Origin: Oligoflexia bacterium
Lineage (GTDB): Bacteria; Bdellovibrionota_G; JANQFH01
Reading direction: 5' to 3'
NCBI GenBank assembly: GCA_028277945.1
Contig: JANQFH010000068.1
Location: forward strand, 362,223-426,222
DNA: 64,000 bases
Shown: in pieces, positions 8,002-15,896 of the stretch
How the letters are laid out: each line of letters begins with the position of its first letter
Numbering within the stretch: position 1 is the stretch's first letter
Translations under genes and position numbers: made by a program
Notes under the pieces: model-generated
Told to the model about the DNA's origin: nothing
Databases searched by the model: none
Seen by the model: the letters and a program-made list of their open reading frames with translations, nothing else

Positions 8002-8704
8002 GCTAACCGTCAATCTTGATCCTATCGTTGGTCTGCGCGGCCTGGGTCGTAGCCAGCGGCCAGATCCGGTTGCCGCCGTTTTTGCCGCCGAGCACGCCGG
8101 CGCATCGGGCGTCTCTATCTCTCTGCGTGAAGACAAAAAGCAGGTGGGTGAGCGTGATTTACGTTTGCTCAAAGATGTCGTGCGTGGACATTTCAACGTT
8201 GAGATTGAACCGACTCAGGAGATGCTCAAGTTGATGTTAGAGTTGCGGCCGAGTTCAGTCACACTGGTTGATGTTAGTGGCGATGCTGTCAAAGAGCTGG
8301 ATATTGCCTTTGACCAAGAGAAGATTGTCAACTTTGTTGTGTTGCTGCGTGAAGCGCAGATCGAACCACGTATCCTTATTGCTCCGGATTTGGATCAGCT
8401 GCGCGGCGCACATCGTGCAGGCGCCGTAGGCGTTGAGGTGAGCACTTGGAGCTATGTGGGCGCAGCCAATGCACAGAGCCGCTCCCAGGAGAGACAAAAG
8501 ATTATCGATGCCCTTAAGGTAGGACAGCGTTTGCATTTACAACTCTTTGCTACCGGAGGGTTAGACTATCAAAACGTGGCTCCATTGGCGTCCATCGATT
8601 CGCTTGTCGGTGTCAAGGTTGGCCACAGTATTATTGCCAAGGCCCTTACCCATGGATTGGAGCGATCGGTGGCAGAGATGGTGCAGCTGCTTAGGACTTC
8701 ATAG
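7994..8704 (+). CDS. PdxJ-like protein lacking the catalytic histidines
   Basis: Homologous over its full length (236 aa) to pyridoxine 5'-phosphate synthase, a TIM barrel that makes PNP from 1-deoxyxylulose-5-phosphate and 3-amino-2-oxopropyl phosphate. The scaffold is retained (VNLD at 6-9, SLRED, NVEIE, GLDYQNV, VGHSII). Residues normally His in the active site are replaced: VNIDH becomes VNLDP (Pro10), HLRED becomes SLRED (Ser43), RRH becomes KKQ (Gln50), and AGHGL becomes ATGGL (Gly188). The TTEGG loop is also absent. The frame is intact, so this looks like a maintained pseudoenzyme or a neofunctionalised paralogue. GTG 7994 is chosen because AGGAG lies 10 nt upstream; TTG 7985 would add three residues. 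It sits in the standard pdxJ position after glmM. Confidence 0.85.
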   Translation: MVELTVNLDPIVGLRGLGRSQRPDPVAAVFAAEHAGASGVSISLREDKKQVGERDLRLLKDVVRGHFNVEIEPTQEMLKLMLELRPSSVTLVDVSGDAVKELDIAFDQEKIVNFVVLLREAQIEPRILIAPDLDQLRGAHRAGAVGVEVSTWSYVGAANAQSRSQERQKIIDALKVGQRLHLQLFATGGLDYQNVAPLASIDSLVGVKVGHSIIAKALTHGLERSVAEMVQLLRTS

Positions 8705-8707
8705 CCC

Positions 8708-9085
8708 ATGTTGGAACAGGTGGAAATTCTCAGCCTCGCAAGCTTTCGGCGTTTGTGCGCCAAATCGGCAGGGGAGTGGCGCACATGGTTTCATCCGTTA
8801 GAACGGGAGCATTTTGGCGATCGTCAAGAGCACCTTGCCCCTAGGCTAGCGGCTAAACGCGCTCTGGCAAACCTAGCAACAAAACTGCCAGCAGGTTTCG
8901 GCTCGCTAGACCAAAAGCGGTTTGAGCAGATGGCGGTTCTTAGACAGAAGGAGGCGCGGCCTCGCTTGTATGTTGGGCCTAAAGCTCAGTTGGATCCTCG
9001 TTTTTTCATCAGCCTGAGCTGCGACCGAAACTATGCCGGTGCCTATGTGCTGTTCTGGGATGAGGAGATCGTATGCGCGTGTTGA
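8708..9085 (+). CDS. AcpS-like (4'-phosphopantetheinyl transferase superfamily) protein, divergent
   Basis: 125 residues, the size of holo-ACP synthase, which transfers phosphopantetheine from CoA to acyl carrier protein. The match is supported by gene position (pdxJ-acpS-nnr is a common order) and by the alignable segments LAAKRAL (family AxKEA), KEARPRLYVGPKA (family GKPxLxLxGxA) and FISLSCDRNYAGAYVLF (family xxSLSHDxxYAxAxVI). Two metal-binding acids appear altered: the TDIVEI-type Asp is replaced by LEQVEI, and the AxKEA Glu by Arg. It starts 3 nt after the PdxJ-like stop and overlaps the next gene by 13 nt. Activity is doubtful; identity as a homologue is probable, not certain. Confidence 0.65.
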   Translation: MLEQVEILSLASFRRLCAKSAGEWRTWFHPLEREHFGDRQEHLAPRLAAKRALANLATKLPAGFGSLDQKRFEQMAVLRQKEARPRLYVGPKAQLDPRFFISLSCDRNYAGAYVLFWDEEIVCAC

Positions 9086-10674
9086 GTAGTGAGCAGATGC
9101 AGCGGCTTGATCGTTTTACAATCGAAGAGATTGGTATTCCGTCGCTGATACTCATGGAAAACGCGGGCCACGCTGTAGCCGCGACTGTGAGAGCTTTGGT
9201 GTTGGAGCAAGATGAGCGCGAGCCAGTCGATGTAGTGGTTTTTTGTGGACCTGGCAATAATGGTGGCGATGGCTTTGTGGTTGCAAGAGATCTCCTTGCG
9301 GCTGGGATGCAACCGCAGGTCGTAGTGGTAGGCAAGGAGGTCAAGAAGTTAACGGGAGATATCCGTAAACAGGTAGAGGTTTGGCAGCAGCTACAGCAGT
9401 CTATTACGGTTGTGCGTCATGCAAAGGATCTTGCTCTGCTTGAGCAGGGTATTGGGGACGCAGAGGTTATTGTGGTCGATGCGCTCTTTGGCACTGGGCT
9501 CGATCGTCCTCTAGAGGGAGTCTTTGCTACAGTGGTTGAATGGATCAACGCCAACGCCGCTTTTATCATCAGTGTTGACCTACCCTCTGGCCTACACAGT
9601 GATGATGGCCGCCTACTTGGCACTGCCGTTAAAGCGGACCATACAGTTACCCTTGCCTATCCGAAGTGGGGTCTCTTTGTCGGTCACGGGCCAGAGCAGT
9701 GCGGTACGCTAGAGGTTGTTGACATCGGTATTCCCGCTATAGCGCTGCAACAGCTTAGTGATCCAACGGTAGAGTTGACAGAGCCACAATCCGTTGCCGC
9801 TGCCATGCCGCCACGGTCGTTGCAAAGCCATAAGGGTGATCATGGCCATGTGCTGCTGCTTGCTGGATCGCCAGCAAAATCGGGCGCTGCCATTCTTGCG
9901 GCAAGAGCGGCTATGCGATCGGGTGCGGGTCTAGTGACGCTGGCAACACCAGCGAGTGCTCATGCGATTATCAAGCCGGCACTGACCGAAGTGATGAGCT
10001 TACCGCTTTCAGAAGAGGGCAGTGATAGCGGTATGCTTGCTGCAGAGGCGTGGGATGCTATTGAGACGGCCCTCCCTGGTAAACAGGTAATTGCTTTGGG
10101 TCCAGGGCTGATTCCAAGCGCAACTCTAACGCAGTTGATCCTACAGATTGTGCAAACGGTTGACCTGCCCGTGATTCTCGATGCTGATGGCCTCAACGCG
10201 ATAGTTGCGCATAGCAAAGCACTCAAGCAGGCACGCGCCAAACTCATCCTTACGCCCCACCCCGGCGAGATGGCACGGCTAATCAACAGCAGTGCTAAAG
10301 AGGTACAGCAACATCGATTAAAAGTCGCACAACAGTTTGCCCGTGAACACGACCTCTATTTAGTGCTGAAGGGGTTTCGTTCTCTCATCGCCTTTCCGGA
10401 TGGACGGCTCATGATCAACCCCACTGGCAATCCAGCTATGGCAAGTGCCGGGGTTGGTGACGTGCTCACCGGTATGCTCGCAGCCTACATCGCCCAGAGC
10501 GGCGATGTCGAACGAGCCCTGCCGGCGGCGCTCTTTAATCATGGCCGTCTCGGCGACCAACTCGCTGAAGAAAAGGGTGAGCGAGGCCTAATTGCCTCGG
10601 ACCTCATTGACGCCATTCCGGCTTTGCACGCCAAGAGCTATCCGCATGAAGAGAGCCACACTATTTTCGCTTGA
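9073..10674 (+). CDS. nnr: Bifunctional NAD(P)HX epimerase / ADP-dependent NAD(P)HX dehydratase
   Basis: Repairs hydrated NADH and NADPH. The 533 residues hold two domains. The N-terminal YjeF_N epimerase domain (about 1-215) starts MRVLSSEQMQRLD, with IPSLILMENAG and the nucleotide loop FCGPGNNGGDGFVVAR. The C-terminal ribokinase-like dehydratase (about 240-525) has GDHGHVLLLAGS, SGAAILAARAAMRSGAG, ILDADGLN, LTPHPGEM and the catalytic-type GNPAMASAGVGDVLTGM. Fusion of the two is the usual bacterial form. It overlaps the AcpS-like gene by 13 nt and tsaE by 29 nt, within the same operon. Confidence 0.95.
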   Translation: MRVLSSEQMQRLDRFTIEEIGIPSLILMENAGHAVAATVRALVLEQDEREPVDVVVFCGPGNNGGDGFVVARDLLAAGMQPQVVVVGKEVKKLTGDIRKQVEVWQQLQQSITVVRHAKDLALLEQGIGDAEVIVVDALFGTGLDRPLEGVFATVVEWINANAAFIISVDLPSGLHSDDGRLLGTAVKADHTVTLAYPKWGLFVGHGPEQCGTLEVVDIGIPAIALQQLSDPTVELTEPQSVAAAMPPRSLQSHKGDHGHVLLLAGSPAKSGAAILAARAAMRSGAGLVTLATPASAHAIIKPALTEVMSLPLSEEGSDSGMLAAEAWDAIETALPGKQVIALGPGLIPSATLTQLILQIVQTVDLPVILDADGLNAIVAHSKALKQARAKLILTPHPGEMARLINSSAKEVQQHRLKVAQQFAREHDLYLVLKGFRSLIAFPDGRLMINPTGNPAMASAGVGDVLTGMLAAYIAQSGDVERALPAALFNHGRLGDQLAEEKGERGLIASDLIDAIPALHAKSYPHEESHTIFA

Positions 10675-11158
10675 GTCTGCCACTACTGAGGCGACCGAGA
10701 GCATTGGCCGACGTTTTGGTAGGCATTTGCGTGCGGGCGATCGAGTCGCGCTCACAGGCGAGTTGGGTTCTGGTAAGACGACTTTAGTTCGTGGTGTGGC
10801 GCATGGTATGGGTATTGATCCACAAGAGTGGGTCTCTAGCCCTACTTATGCCTTGCTCCATGAGTACCGCGGCCCACTGACTCTCTACCACTTTGATCTC
10901 TATCGTATCCGCCACGAAGCTGAGGTCTTAGACCTTGGCCTTCCCGAATACCTGCGGCGGCAGGAGGACAAAACCAGAGACCATGTGGTTGTGGTAGAAT
11001 GGGCCGACCGTATGGCGCTCAAGTTTCCGCCTGGCAGCTTTTACGTTACTATAGAGTGCATGGTTGGTAATGATAGCTCAGAGCTGCAACGCCGGATCTG
11101 CTTTGGTCACGATGAAGCCAGGGGCGCCGACTTTTTTGATTTTATGGAGCGCCAGTAG
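10646..11158 (+). CDS. tsaE: tRNA threonylcarbamoyladenosine biosynthesis ATPase TsaE
   Basis: TsaE supports TsaB-TsaD in forming t6A37 on ANN-decoding tRNAs. From ATG 10646 the protein is 170 residues and has the P-loop GELGSGKTTLVRG (about 39-51), then SSPTYALLHEYRG and HFDLYRI, typical of the family. An in-frame non-ATG start at 10592 would add 18 residues unlike the family N-terminus. It overlaps nnr by 29 nt, and the HEAT gene follows with no gap. Confidence 0.93.
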   Translation: MKRATLFSLESATTEATESIGRRFGRHLRAGDRVALTGELGSGKTTLVRGVAHGMGIDPQEWVSSPTYALLHEYRGPLTLYHFDLYRIRHEAEVLDLGLPEYLRRQEDKTRDHVVVVEWADRMALKFPPGSFYVTIECMVGNDSSELQRRICFGHDEARGADFFDFMERQ

Positions 11159-12601
11159 ATGAACGTTGAGATTGTTTGGCTTGCCTATGATGCCCAACTG
11201 GTACAAAGGGCATGGTCCGATGTCTCGGTTCGGCAGCTCTACACAGAGGTTCTGCAGGATAACTTTCGTCGGCGTGTCGACCCACGTTCGATGCTCTTCC
11301 ACAAGAGTCAATACTATCTTCTCAACGATCTTGAACTGCTCATGAAGTGTGGAGCTAGCGACCTTTCCTTGCAGGAGTATCTTGCCAGGCTTTTTCACAA
11401 GGGAGTCGAGGAGTTTCCTACAGACTCAGGAGAGCTCTTTTTCGACTATCGCATCATCAGTTACTACACTTCATTGCGCATGGCGGATGAACATCACCTG
11501 GTCGAGCCCTTTTTTAAGACCTTGCTTTCCCAGCAGAGCAAACTAGCTAAGGACGAGCCTTGGGGCCTGCTGCAGGTTCAAGACATCCGTGGTTTCTTCA
11601 GAGCGCTTAGCGATATCAAGATTCAAGATGTCATCGATGCTGCCAAAAAAGCAGGTCAAACAGAAGAAGAGGCCAAGGCATTCATCAAATTGGTTACCAA
11701 CTACATTGAATTCTATCACTACACACGCAATAACGATTTAGAACTCTTTTATTATAACAATCAAACGGATATTCGCCGTTGGGGTAATCTGTCTAAACGT
11801 AAGCAGCAGCGAGATAAACTCGTTGTTGAACTTACTTACAGTAAGACAACGCATGGAAGTGAAGCAACAAAGACACCATCAATTGTTCTGGACGACGATC
11901 TCATAAGCAAGATGCGTTTCAAAAGGCGGATTGAAAACCTCGAAGCCGGTCTACAGGATCAAGATCCCTTGATTCGCCAGAAGGCTGCCGAAGGCCTAGG
12001 AGTTGCCGGTAACTACGGTTCGGTACTACCGTTGATCAAGGCGCTTACCGATGAAGAGCCGGAAGTGCGCCAAGAGGTTTTGCGCGCTCTTGCTGCCATA
12101 CGGGATCCACGTTCGGTGGAGGCCATCATCCAGTTGATTCTCAAAGATGACTCCATTGGTGTGATCATGAGCGGTGCCCATGCTTTAGTACAGATCGGTG
12201 ATCCGCGTGGTCTCGAGGCGTTGATCGAGCTGTTGCTCCGTGGTGTTTATGATGTTGCTGTGCAGATTGCCAACTTTCCTAATTTGATAAAAAACAAAAC
12301 TGCGGTCAACATGCTCCTGCAGGCTATGGATCATCCCAACGAAGTGGTGCGACGACAGGTGGCTTTTGTGCTTGGCGACATTCCCAATAAGCTGGTGGTT
12401 GATCGGCTGCTGCGCTCCTTGGACGATGAGGATGCTGAAGTCAAGACCAACTCGGCAAGCTCGCTCGGACGTATTGGCTCCAAGCGTGCCCTTCCAGAAC
12501 TCTATCAGTGTCGCAACTCACTCACCCCACCCCAGACAAAGTGGGTGGTCGAAGAGGCGATTGACTCCATCCTTGAAAAGGGCCGTGTCGCCACGGGTTA
12601 G
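11159..12601 (+). CDS. HEAT-repeat protein with unassigned N-terminal domain
   Basis: 480 residues. The C-terminal half (about 255-475) consists of HEAT/PBS-lyase-type helical repeats, such as LIRQKAAEGLGVAGNYGSVLPLI, each carrying the D/E-x-x-V/I-R-x-x-A pattern. The first 250 residues are helical and rich in Tyr and Phe (YHYTRNNDLELFYYNN) and match no domain that I recognise. No signal peptide, so probably cytoplasmic. The ATG immediately follows the tsaE stop, so it is translated in the same operon. A scaffold or adaptor role is suggested by the repeats only. Confidence 0.75.
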   Translation: MNVEIVWLAYDAQLVQRAWSDVSVRQLYTEVLQDNFRRRVDPRSMLFHKSQYYLLNDLELLMKCGASDLSLQEYLARLFHKGVEEFPTDSGELFFDYRIISYYTSLRMADEHHLVEPFFKTLLSQQSKLAKDEPWGLLQVQDIRGFFRALSDIKIQDVIDAAKKAGQTEEEAKAFIKLVTNYIEFYHYTRNNDLELFYYNNQTDIRRWGNLSKRKQQRDKLVVELTYSKTTHGSEATKTPSIVLDDDLISKMRFKRRIENLEAGLQDQDPLIRQKAAEGLGVAGNYGSVLPLIKALTDEEPEVRQEVLRALAAIRDPRSVEAIIQLILKDDSIGVIMSGAHALVQIGDPRGLEALIELLLRGVYDVAVQIANFPNLIKNKTAVNMLLQAMDHPNEVVRRQVAFVLGDIPNKLVVDRLLRSLDDEDAEVKTNSASSLGRIGSKRALPELYQCRNSLTPPQTKWVVEEAIDSILEKGRVATG

Positions 12602-12619
12602 GTTGGAGTATTCATGACG

Positions 12620-12741
12620 GCAATGTGCAGATTTCCGCATCTCTGCGTTGGGTTCACTCATCCGGGTCCTCACGTACGTTTTCAGTACGCTGCGGTCCGT
12701 CTGAGCGTCCCCGCCTTGATCTGCAAAAATCTGCACATTGC
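12620..12741. repeat. 122-nt inverted-repeat element (large imperfect stem-loop)
   Basis: Perfect 15-nt terminal inverted repeats, GCAATGTGCAGATTT at 12620-12634 and its complement at 12727-12741, enclose further partly paired sequence with a central stem around GTACGTTTTCAGTAC. The element fills the gap between the HEAT gene and lysC. The same sequence read on the minus strand gives an open frame beginning MQIFADQGGDAQTDRSVL. From memory, similar translations appear as small hypothetical proteins in unrelated proteobacteria, which suggests a dispersed non-coding repeat rather than a gene. It is not followed by a T-run, so it is not a standard terminator. Confidence 0.7.
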
Positions 12742-12777
12742 TCCTAACGTAATGCTTTTCATGAATGATAGTGGTTA

Positions 12778-14013
12778 ATGGCGCGGTTGGTGCAAAAATT
12801 TGGCGGTGCAGCGGTTGCTGGCTTGGAGCGTGTCTCTGCGGTTGCTGAGCAAATTAAAAAGGCGTGGAGTAACAACCACGAAGTCGCGGTCGTTGTTTCA
12901 GCCATGAAGGGAGAGACCGATCGTCTTGTCTCCTTAGCGCAGCAGGTTATGCAGCAGCCAAACTCACGCGAGTATGATGTGTTGGTGAGTTCAGGGGAAC
13001 AGGTCTCTGTGGCTCTCTTGGCCATGGCGCTTAACAAGATCGGCGTACCCGCATGCTCTCTGCTTGGCCATCAGGTACGTATTCGTACTGACAGTAGCCA
13101 TGCACGCGCTAAGATTCTCTCGGTTGATACCAATCGCGTTAAGGAGCTGCTCACAGTCAAGAAGGTGCCGGTGATTGCGGGTTTTCAAGGCATTGATGCC
13201 CACGAGGAGCTTACCACCTTAGGGCGGGGCGGCTCGGACCTCACTGCAGTCGCCTTGGCCGCAGCACTTGCAGCAGAGACCTGTGAGGTCTACAAGGACG
13301 TTGACGGAGTTTTTACAGCCGATCCACTTGTCTGTGGAGATGCAGCGCTGATTGAAACAGTGTCTTATGAAGAGATGATGGAGCTTGCCAGTAGTGGTGC
13401 TAAGGTTTTACAAACCAGAGCAGTGCTGTTTGCAAAAAACTCTGGTGTTTCCATTCATGTAAAATCTTGCTTTAACTGGGATAGGCCCGGTACCCAAGTC
13501 GTTAGTGAGGACAAGCTTATGGAAAAGGCAGTTGTCTCGGCAGTCACCATCGATAAGAATGAGGCCAAGATCGGTATCGATCGGCTTCCTGATAAACCAG
13601 GAGTGGCTGCGAAACTCTTTTCAGCTTTGACAGAGAAAGAAATCTTCGTTGACATGATCGTGCAAAATGTCAGCTCCGAGGGTAATTGTGCCTTAGCATT
13701 TACGGTTCCCAAGGATCAGGTGGAAGAGGCTTACGCCATTGTCAAGCAGCTCTGTCAGGAGCATGGCTGGGGTGGCGTGCTTAAAGATGAAAAGGTCGCT
13801 AAGGTTTCCGCAATTGGGGTTGGCATGCGGACCCACAGCGGTGTCGCATCGCAGATGTTTCAAGCGCTTGCTGAAGAGGGAATCAATATTACCATGATCG
13901 GCACCTCGGAGATCCGCATATCCTGTCTTATTGAGGAGAAGTATGCCGAGCTGGCACTACGTACGCTTCACGAAGCTTTTCGATTGGGGCAGCCCAACCC
14001 CAACAAGAGCTAG
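12778..14013 (+). CDS. lysC: Aspartate kinase
   Basis: First step of the aspartate family (Lys, Met, Thr, diaminopimelate). 411 residues: an amino acid kinase domain (about 1-245) with KFGG near the start, VSAMKGETDRLV, SSGEQVSVALLA, GRGGSDLTAVALAAAL and YKDVDGVFTADP, then two C-terminal ACT domains (about 265-405; LPDKPGVAAKLFSAL, GMRTHSGVASQMFQAL, MIGTSEIRISCLI) that usually bind lysine or threonine for feedback control. The motif usually written KFGGTSV reads KFGGAAV here. The gene stands after the inverted-repeat element and overlaps the next frame by 71 nt. No lysine riboswitch was recognised upstream. Confidence 0.94.
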   Translation: MARLVQKFGGAAVAGLERVSAVAEQIKKAWSNNHEVAVVVSAMKGETDRLVSLAQQVMQQPNSREYDVLVSSGEQVSVALLAMALNKIGVPACSLLGHQVRIRTDSSHARAKILSVDTNRVKELLTVKKVPVIAGFQGIDAHEELTTLGRGGSDLTAVALAAALAAETCEVYKDVDGVFTADPLVCGDAALIETVSYEEMMELASSGAKVLQTRAVLFAKNSGVSIHVKSCFNWDRPGTQVVSEDKLMEKAVVSAVTIDKNEAKIGIDRLPDKPGVAAKLFSALTEKEIFVDMIVQNVSSEGNCALAFTVPKDQVEEAYAIVKQLCQEHGWGGVLKDEKVAKVSAIGVGMRTHSGVASQMFQALAEEGINITMIGTSEIRISCLIEEKYAELALRTLHEAFRLGQPNPNKS

Positions 14014-14515
14014 CAACACTTTCCTTATTATCCTTGCTGCGCTGATTGGAGTTGCCAAGCTCACCTCTTTGCACCAGCCAACTCATGCTACTGCTACAGA
14101 GCTTGCCTTTTACCAACGCCTCTCATTGCAGTCTGCCACACAGCTGTGGCTGCTAAGCGACCCAGAGCCACCACAGCCCCTATGTGCAAAGGTGAATACA
14201 ACCGGCTTGCTAAGCGGATGGTCTGCCTGGCATCGCTGCAGCCCTCCACCAGAGGCGGCCTATTTGGAACAACCCTGTTTTTGGCTGCCTACCACTCCAT
14301 CCACCCGGCTGCTCCTCGGCTTGCCGCTACCGATCAACCGCGCCACAACCGCCGATCTTGTTCAACTCCCTGGTATTGGTGAGGTTTTGGCTCGCCGGCT
14401 GGTGGCGTGGCGCCGCGCAAACGGCCCTTTTCGCAGCCGTATCGACCTCATAGCCGTGCGTGGCATTGGCGAGAGAAAAGCGCAGGGGCTGGACAAGCGC
14501 CTCTGTTACGAGTAA
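13943..14515 (+). CDS. ComEA-like helix-hairpin-helix DNA-binding protein
   Basis: 190 residues. One N-terminal hydrophobic segment (TFLIILAALIGVAKL) is followed by a linker and a C-terminal tandem helix-hairpin-helix domain: INRATTADLVQLPGIGEVLA and FRSRIDLIAVRGIGERKAQG. This is the ComEA arrangement, periplasmic DNA binding during natural transformation, though many such proteins are uncharacterised. ATG 13943 is preceded by GAGGAG at good spacing, but this start lies 71 nt inside lysC, an unusually deep overlap. No other competence gene is adjacent. Confidence 0.75.
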   Translation: MPSWHYVRFTKLFDWGSPTPTRASNTFLIILAALIGVAKLTSLHQPTHATATELAFYQRLSLQSATQLWLLSDPEPPQPLCAKVNTTGLLSGWSAWHRCSPPPEAAYLEQPCFWLPTTPSTRLLLGLPLPINRATTADLVQLPGIGEVLARRLVAWRRANGPFRSRIDLIAVRGIGERKAQGLDKRLCYE

Positions 14516-14576
14516 ATAACCCATCGCACCAAGGAGGTGCGCTCCGTCCTTCATGAGATATAGAGGTTAAAAGGCT

Positions 14577-15896
14577 ATGGCAGCAGTATCCAAGAGTGTG
14601 ATCAAATCAGCAACCGGTAGGGTTGGCGTCTTGCTTCCCGGCCTGGGTGCCGTCAGCACTACCTTTATCATTGGCGTCAAAGCGGTGCTGCGCGGTCTCG
14701 GACAGCCCATAGGCTCCTTAACCCAGATGGGCACGATAAGGCTGGGTAAGCGTACAGAGAATCGGCGACCGCTGATCCAGGAGTTTGTGCCGCTGGCTAA
14801 ACTGGAGGAGCTCCACTTTGGTGCGTGGGATATCTTTCCGCAGAGCTGTTATGAAGTTGCCAAGAACTCCTCGGTTATTTTTAAGGAGCTGATAGAAGAG
14901 GTCAAAGAGGATATCGATGCCATCCGTCCGTGGCCAGCTGTTTTTGATAACAGCTTTGTGAAGAACCTCGATGGCGAACATAAGAAGTCAGCAAAGAGCA
15001 AATGGGATCTAGCACGAATGGTTGGCGAGGATATCGATCGCTTCAAGCAGGAAAAAAATCTCGATCGTCTCGTCATGGTTTGGTGCGGTTCCACGGAGGT
15101 GTTGACCCAACGCCAAGCTGTGCATGAGTCGATTGCAGCATTTGAAAAAGGTCTACGTGAAAACCATCCAGCCATCGCTCCGAGCATGATATACGCCTAT
15201 GCGGCGATCAAGCGCGGCATTCCCTACGCCAATGGCGCTCCTAACCTCACTGCAGACATTCCCGCGCTCATAGAGCTTGCCAAGGAACATCAAACTCCTG
15301 TGGCTGGTAAGGATTTTAAAACCGGACAGACACTCATGAAGACCGTCATAGCTCCGGGGTTGAAGTCACGGCTTTTAGGGATTCATGGTTGGTTTTCCAG
15401 CAACATCCTTGGCAATCGCGATGGTGAAGTACTGGATGATCCTGACTCTTTCAAAACCAAAGAGGAGAGCAAGCTCGGTGTGTTAGAACACATTCTTGAG
15501 CCACAGGTGAATCCAAAACTGTATAAAGATCTCTACCACAAGGTACGCATCAACTACTATCCACCGCGTGGCGACAACAAAGAGAGTTGGGACAATATCG
15601 ATCTCTTTGGTTGGCTTGGCTACAACATGCAGCTGAAGTTTAACTTTCTCTGTAAGGACAGCATTCTCGCAGCACCCATCGTGCTCGATCTTGTTTTGCT
15701 GCTCGACTTTGCCAAGCGTGCTGGCATGCGCGGCATTCAAGAGTGGCTCTCGTTCTTCTTCAAGAGCCCCATGGTTGCCGAAGGCCTCAAACCGGAGCAC
15801 GATCTGTTTATTCAGCAGATGAAGCTCAAGAACACGCTACGCCACTTGATGGGTGAGACACCGCTGACCCACCTCGGCCTTGAGTACTACGACTGA
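14577..15896 (+). CDS. Inositol-3-phosphate synthase (myo-inositol-1-phosphate synthase)
   Basis: Converts glucose-6-phosphate to myo-inositol-3-phosphate using NAD. 439 residues, the shorter bacterial form. The N-terminus has the dinucleotide-binding GVLLPGLGAVSTTF; later segments such as MVWCGSTEV, DFKTGQTLMKTVIAPGL, GWFSSNILGNRDG and LDLVLLLDFAKRAGMRG fit the family core including its catalytic lysines. A candidate binding site (GAGG) precedes ATG 14577. The 61-nt gap before it contains a short hairpin (14525-14541) that hides an AAGGAGGT but has no T-run. It ends convergently with the ATPase, overlapping by 10 nt. The product may feed inositol lipids or solutes. Confidence 0.93.
   Translation: MAAVSKSVIKSATGRVGVLLPGLGAVSTTFIIGVKAVLRGLGQPIGSLTQMGTIRLGKRTENRRPLIQEFVPLAKLEELHFGAWDIFPQSCYEVAKNSSVIFKELIEEVKEDIDAIRPWPAVFDNSFVKNLDGEHKKSAKSKWDLARMVGEDIDRFKQEKNLDRLVMVWCGSTEVLTQRQAVHESIAAFEKGLRENHPAIAPSMIYAYAAIKRGIPYANGAPNLTADIPALIELAKEHQTPVAGKDFKTGQTLMKTVIAPGLKSRLLGIHGWFSSNILGNRDGEVLDDPDSFKTKEESKLGVLEHILEPQVNPKLYKDLYHKVRINYYPPRGDNKESWDNIDLFGWLGYNMQLKFNFLCKDSILAAPIVLDLVLLLDFAKRAGMRGIQEWLSFFFKSPMVAEGLKPEHDLFIQQMKLKNTLRHLMGETPLTHLGLEYYD

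Noticed and set aside
12518-12736. Minus-strand frame of 72 codons (MQIFADQGGDAQTDR...) as a gene
   Set aside because: It lies across the 122-nt inverted-repeat element and the end of the HEAT gene; the sequence is explained by the repeat.
14525-14541. CGCACC/GGTGCG hairpin as terminator or ribosome-site switch before inositol phosphate synthase
   Set aside because: Only six base pairs and no T-run; the hidden AAGGAGGT is 17 nt from the next ATG, which opens a frame of only five codons.
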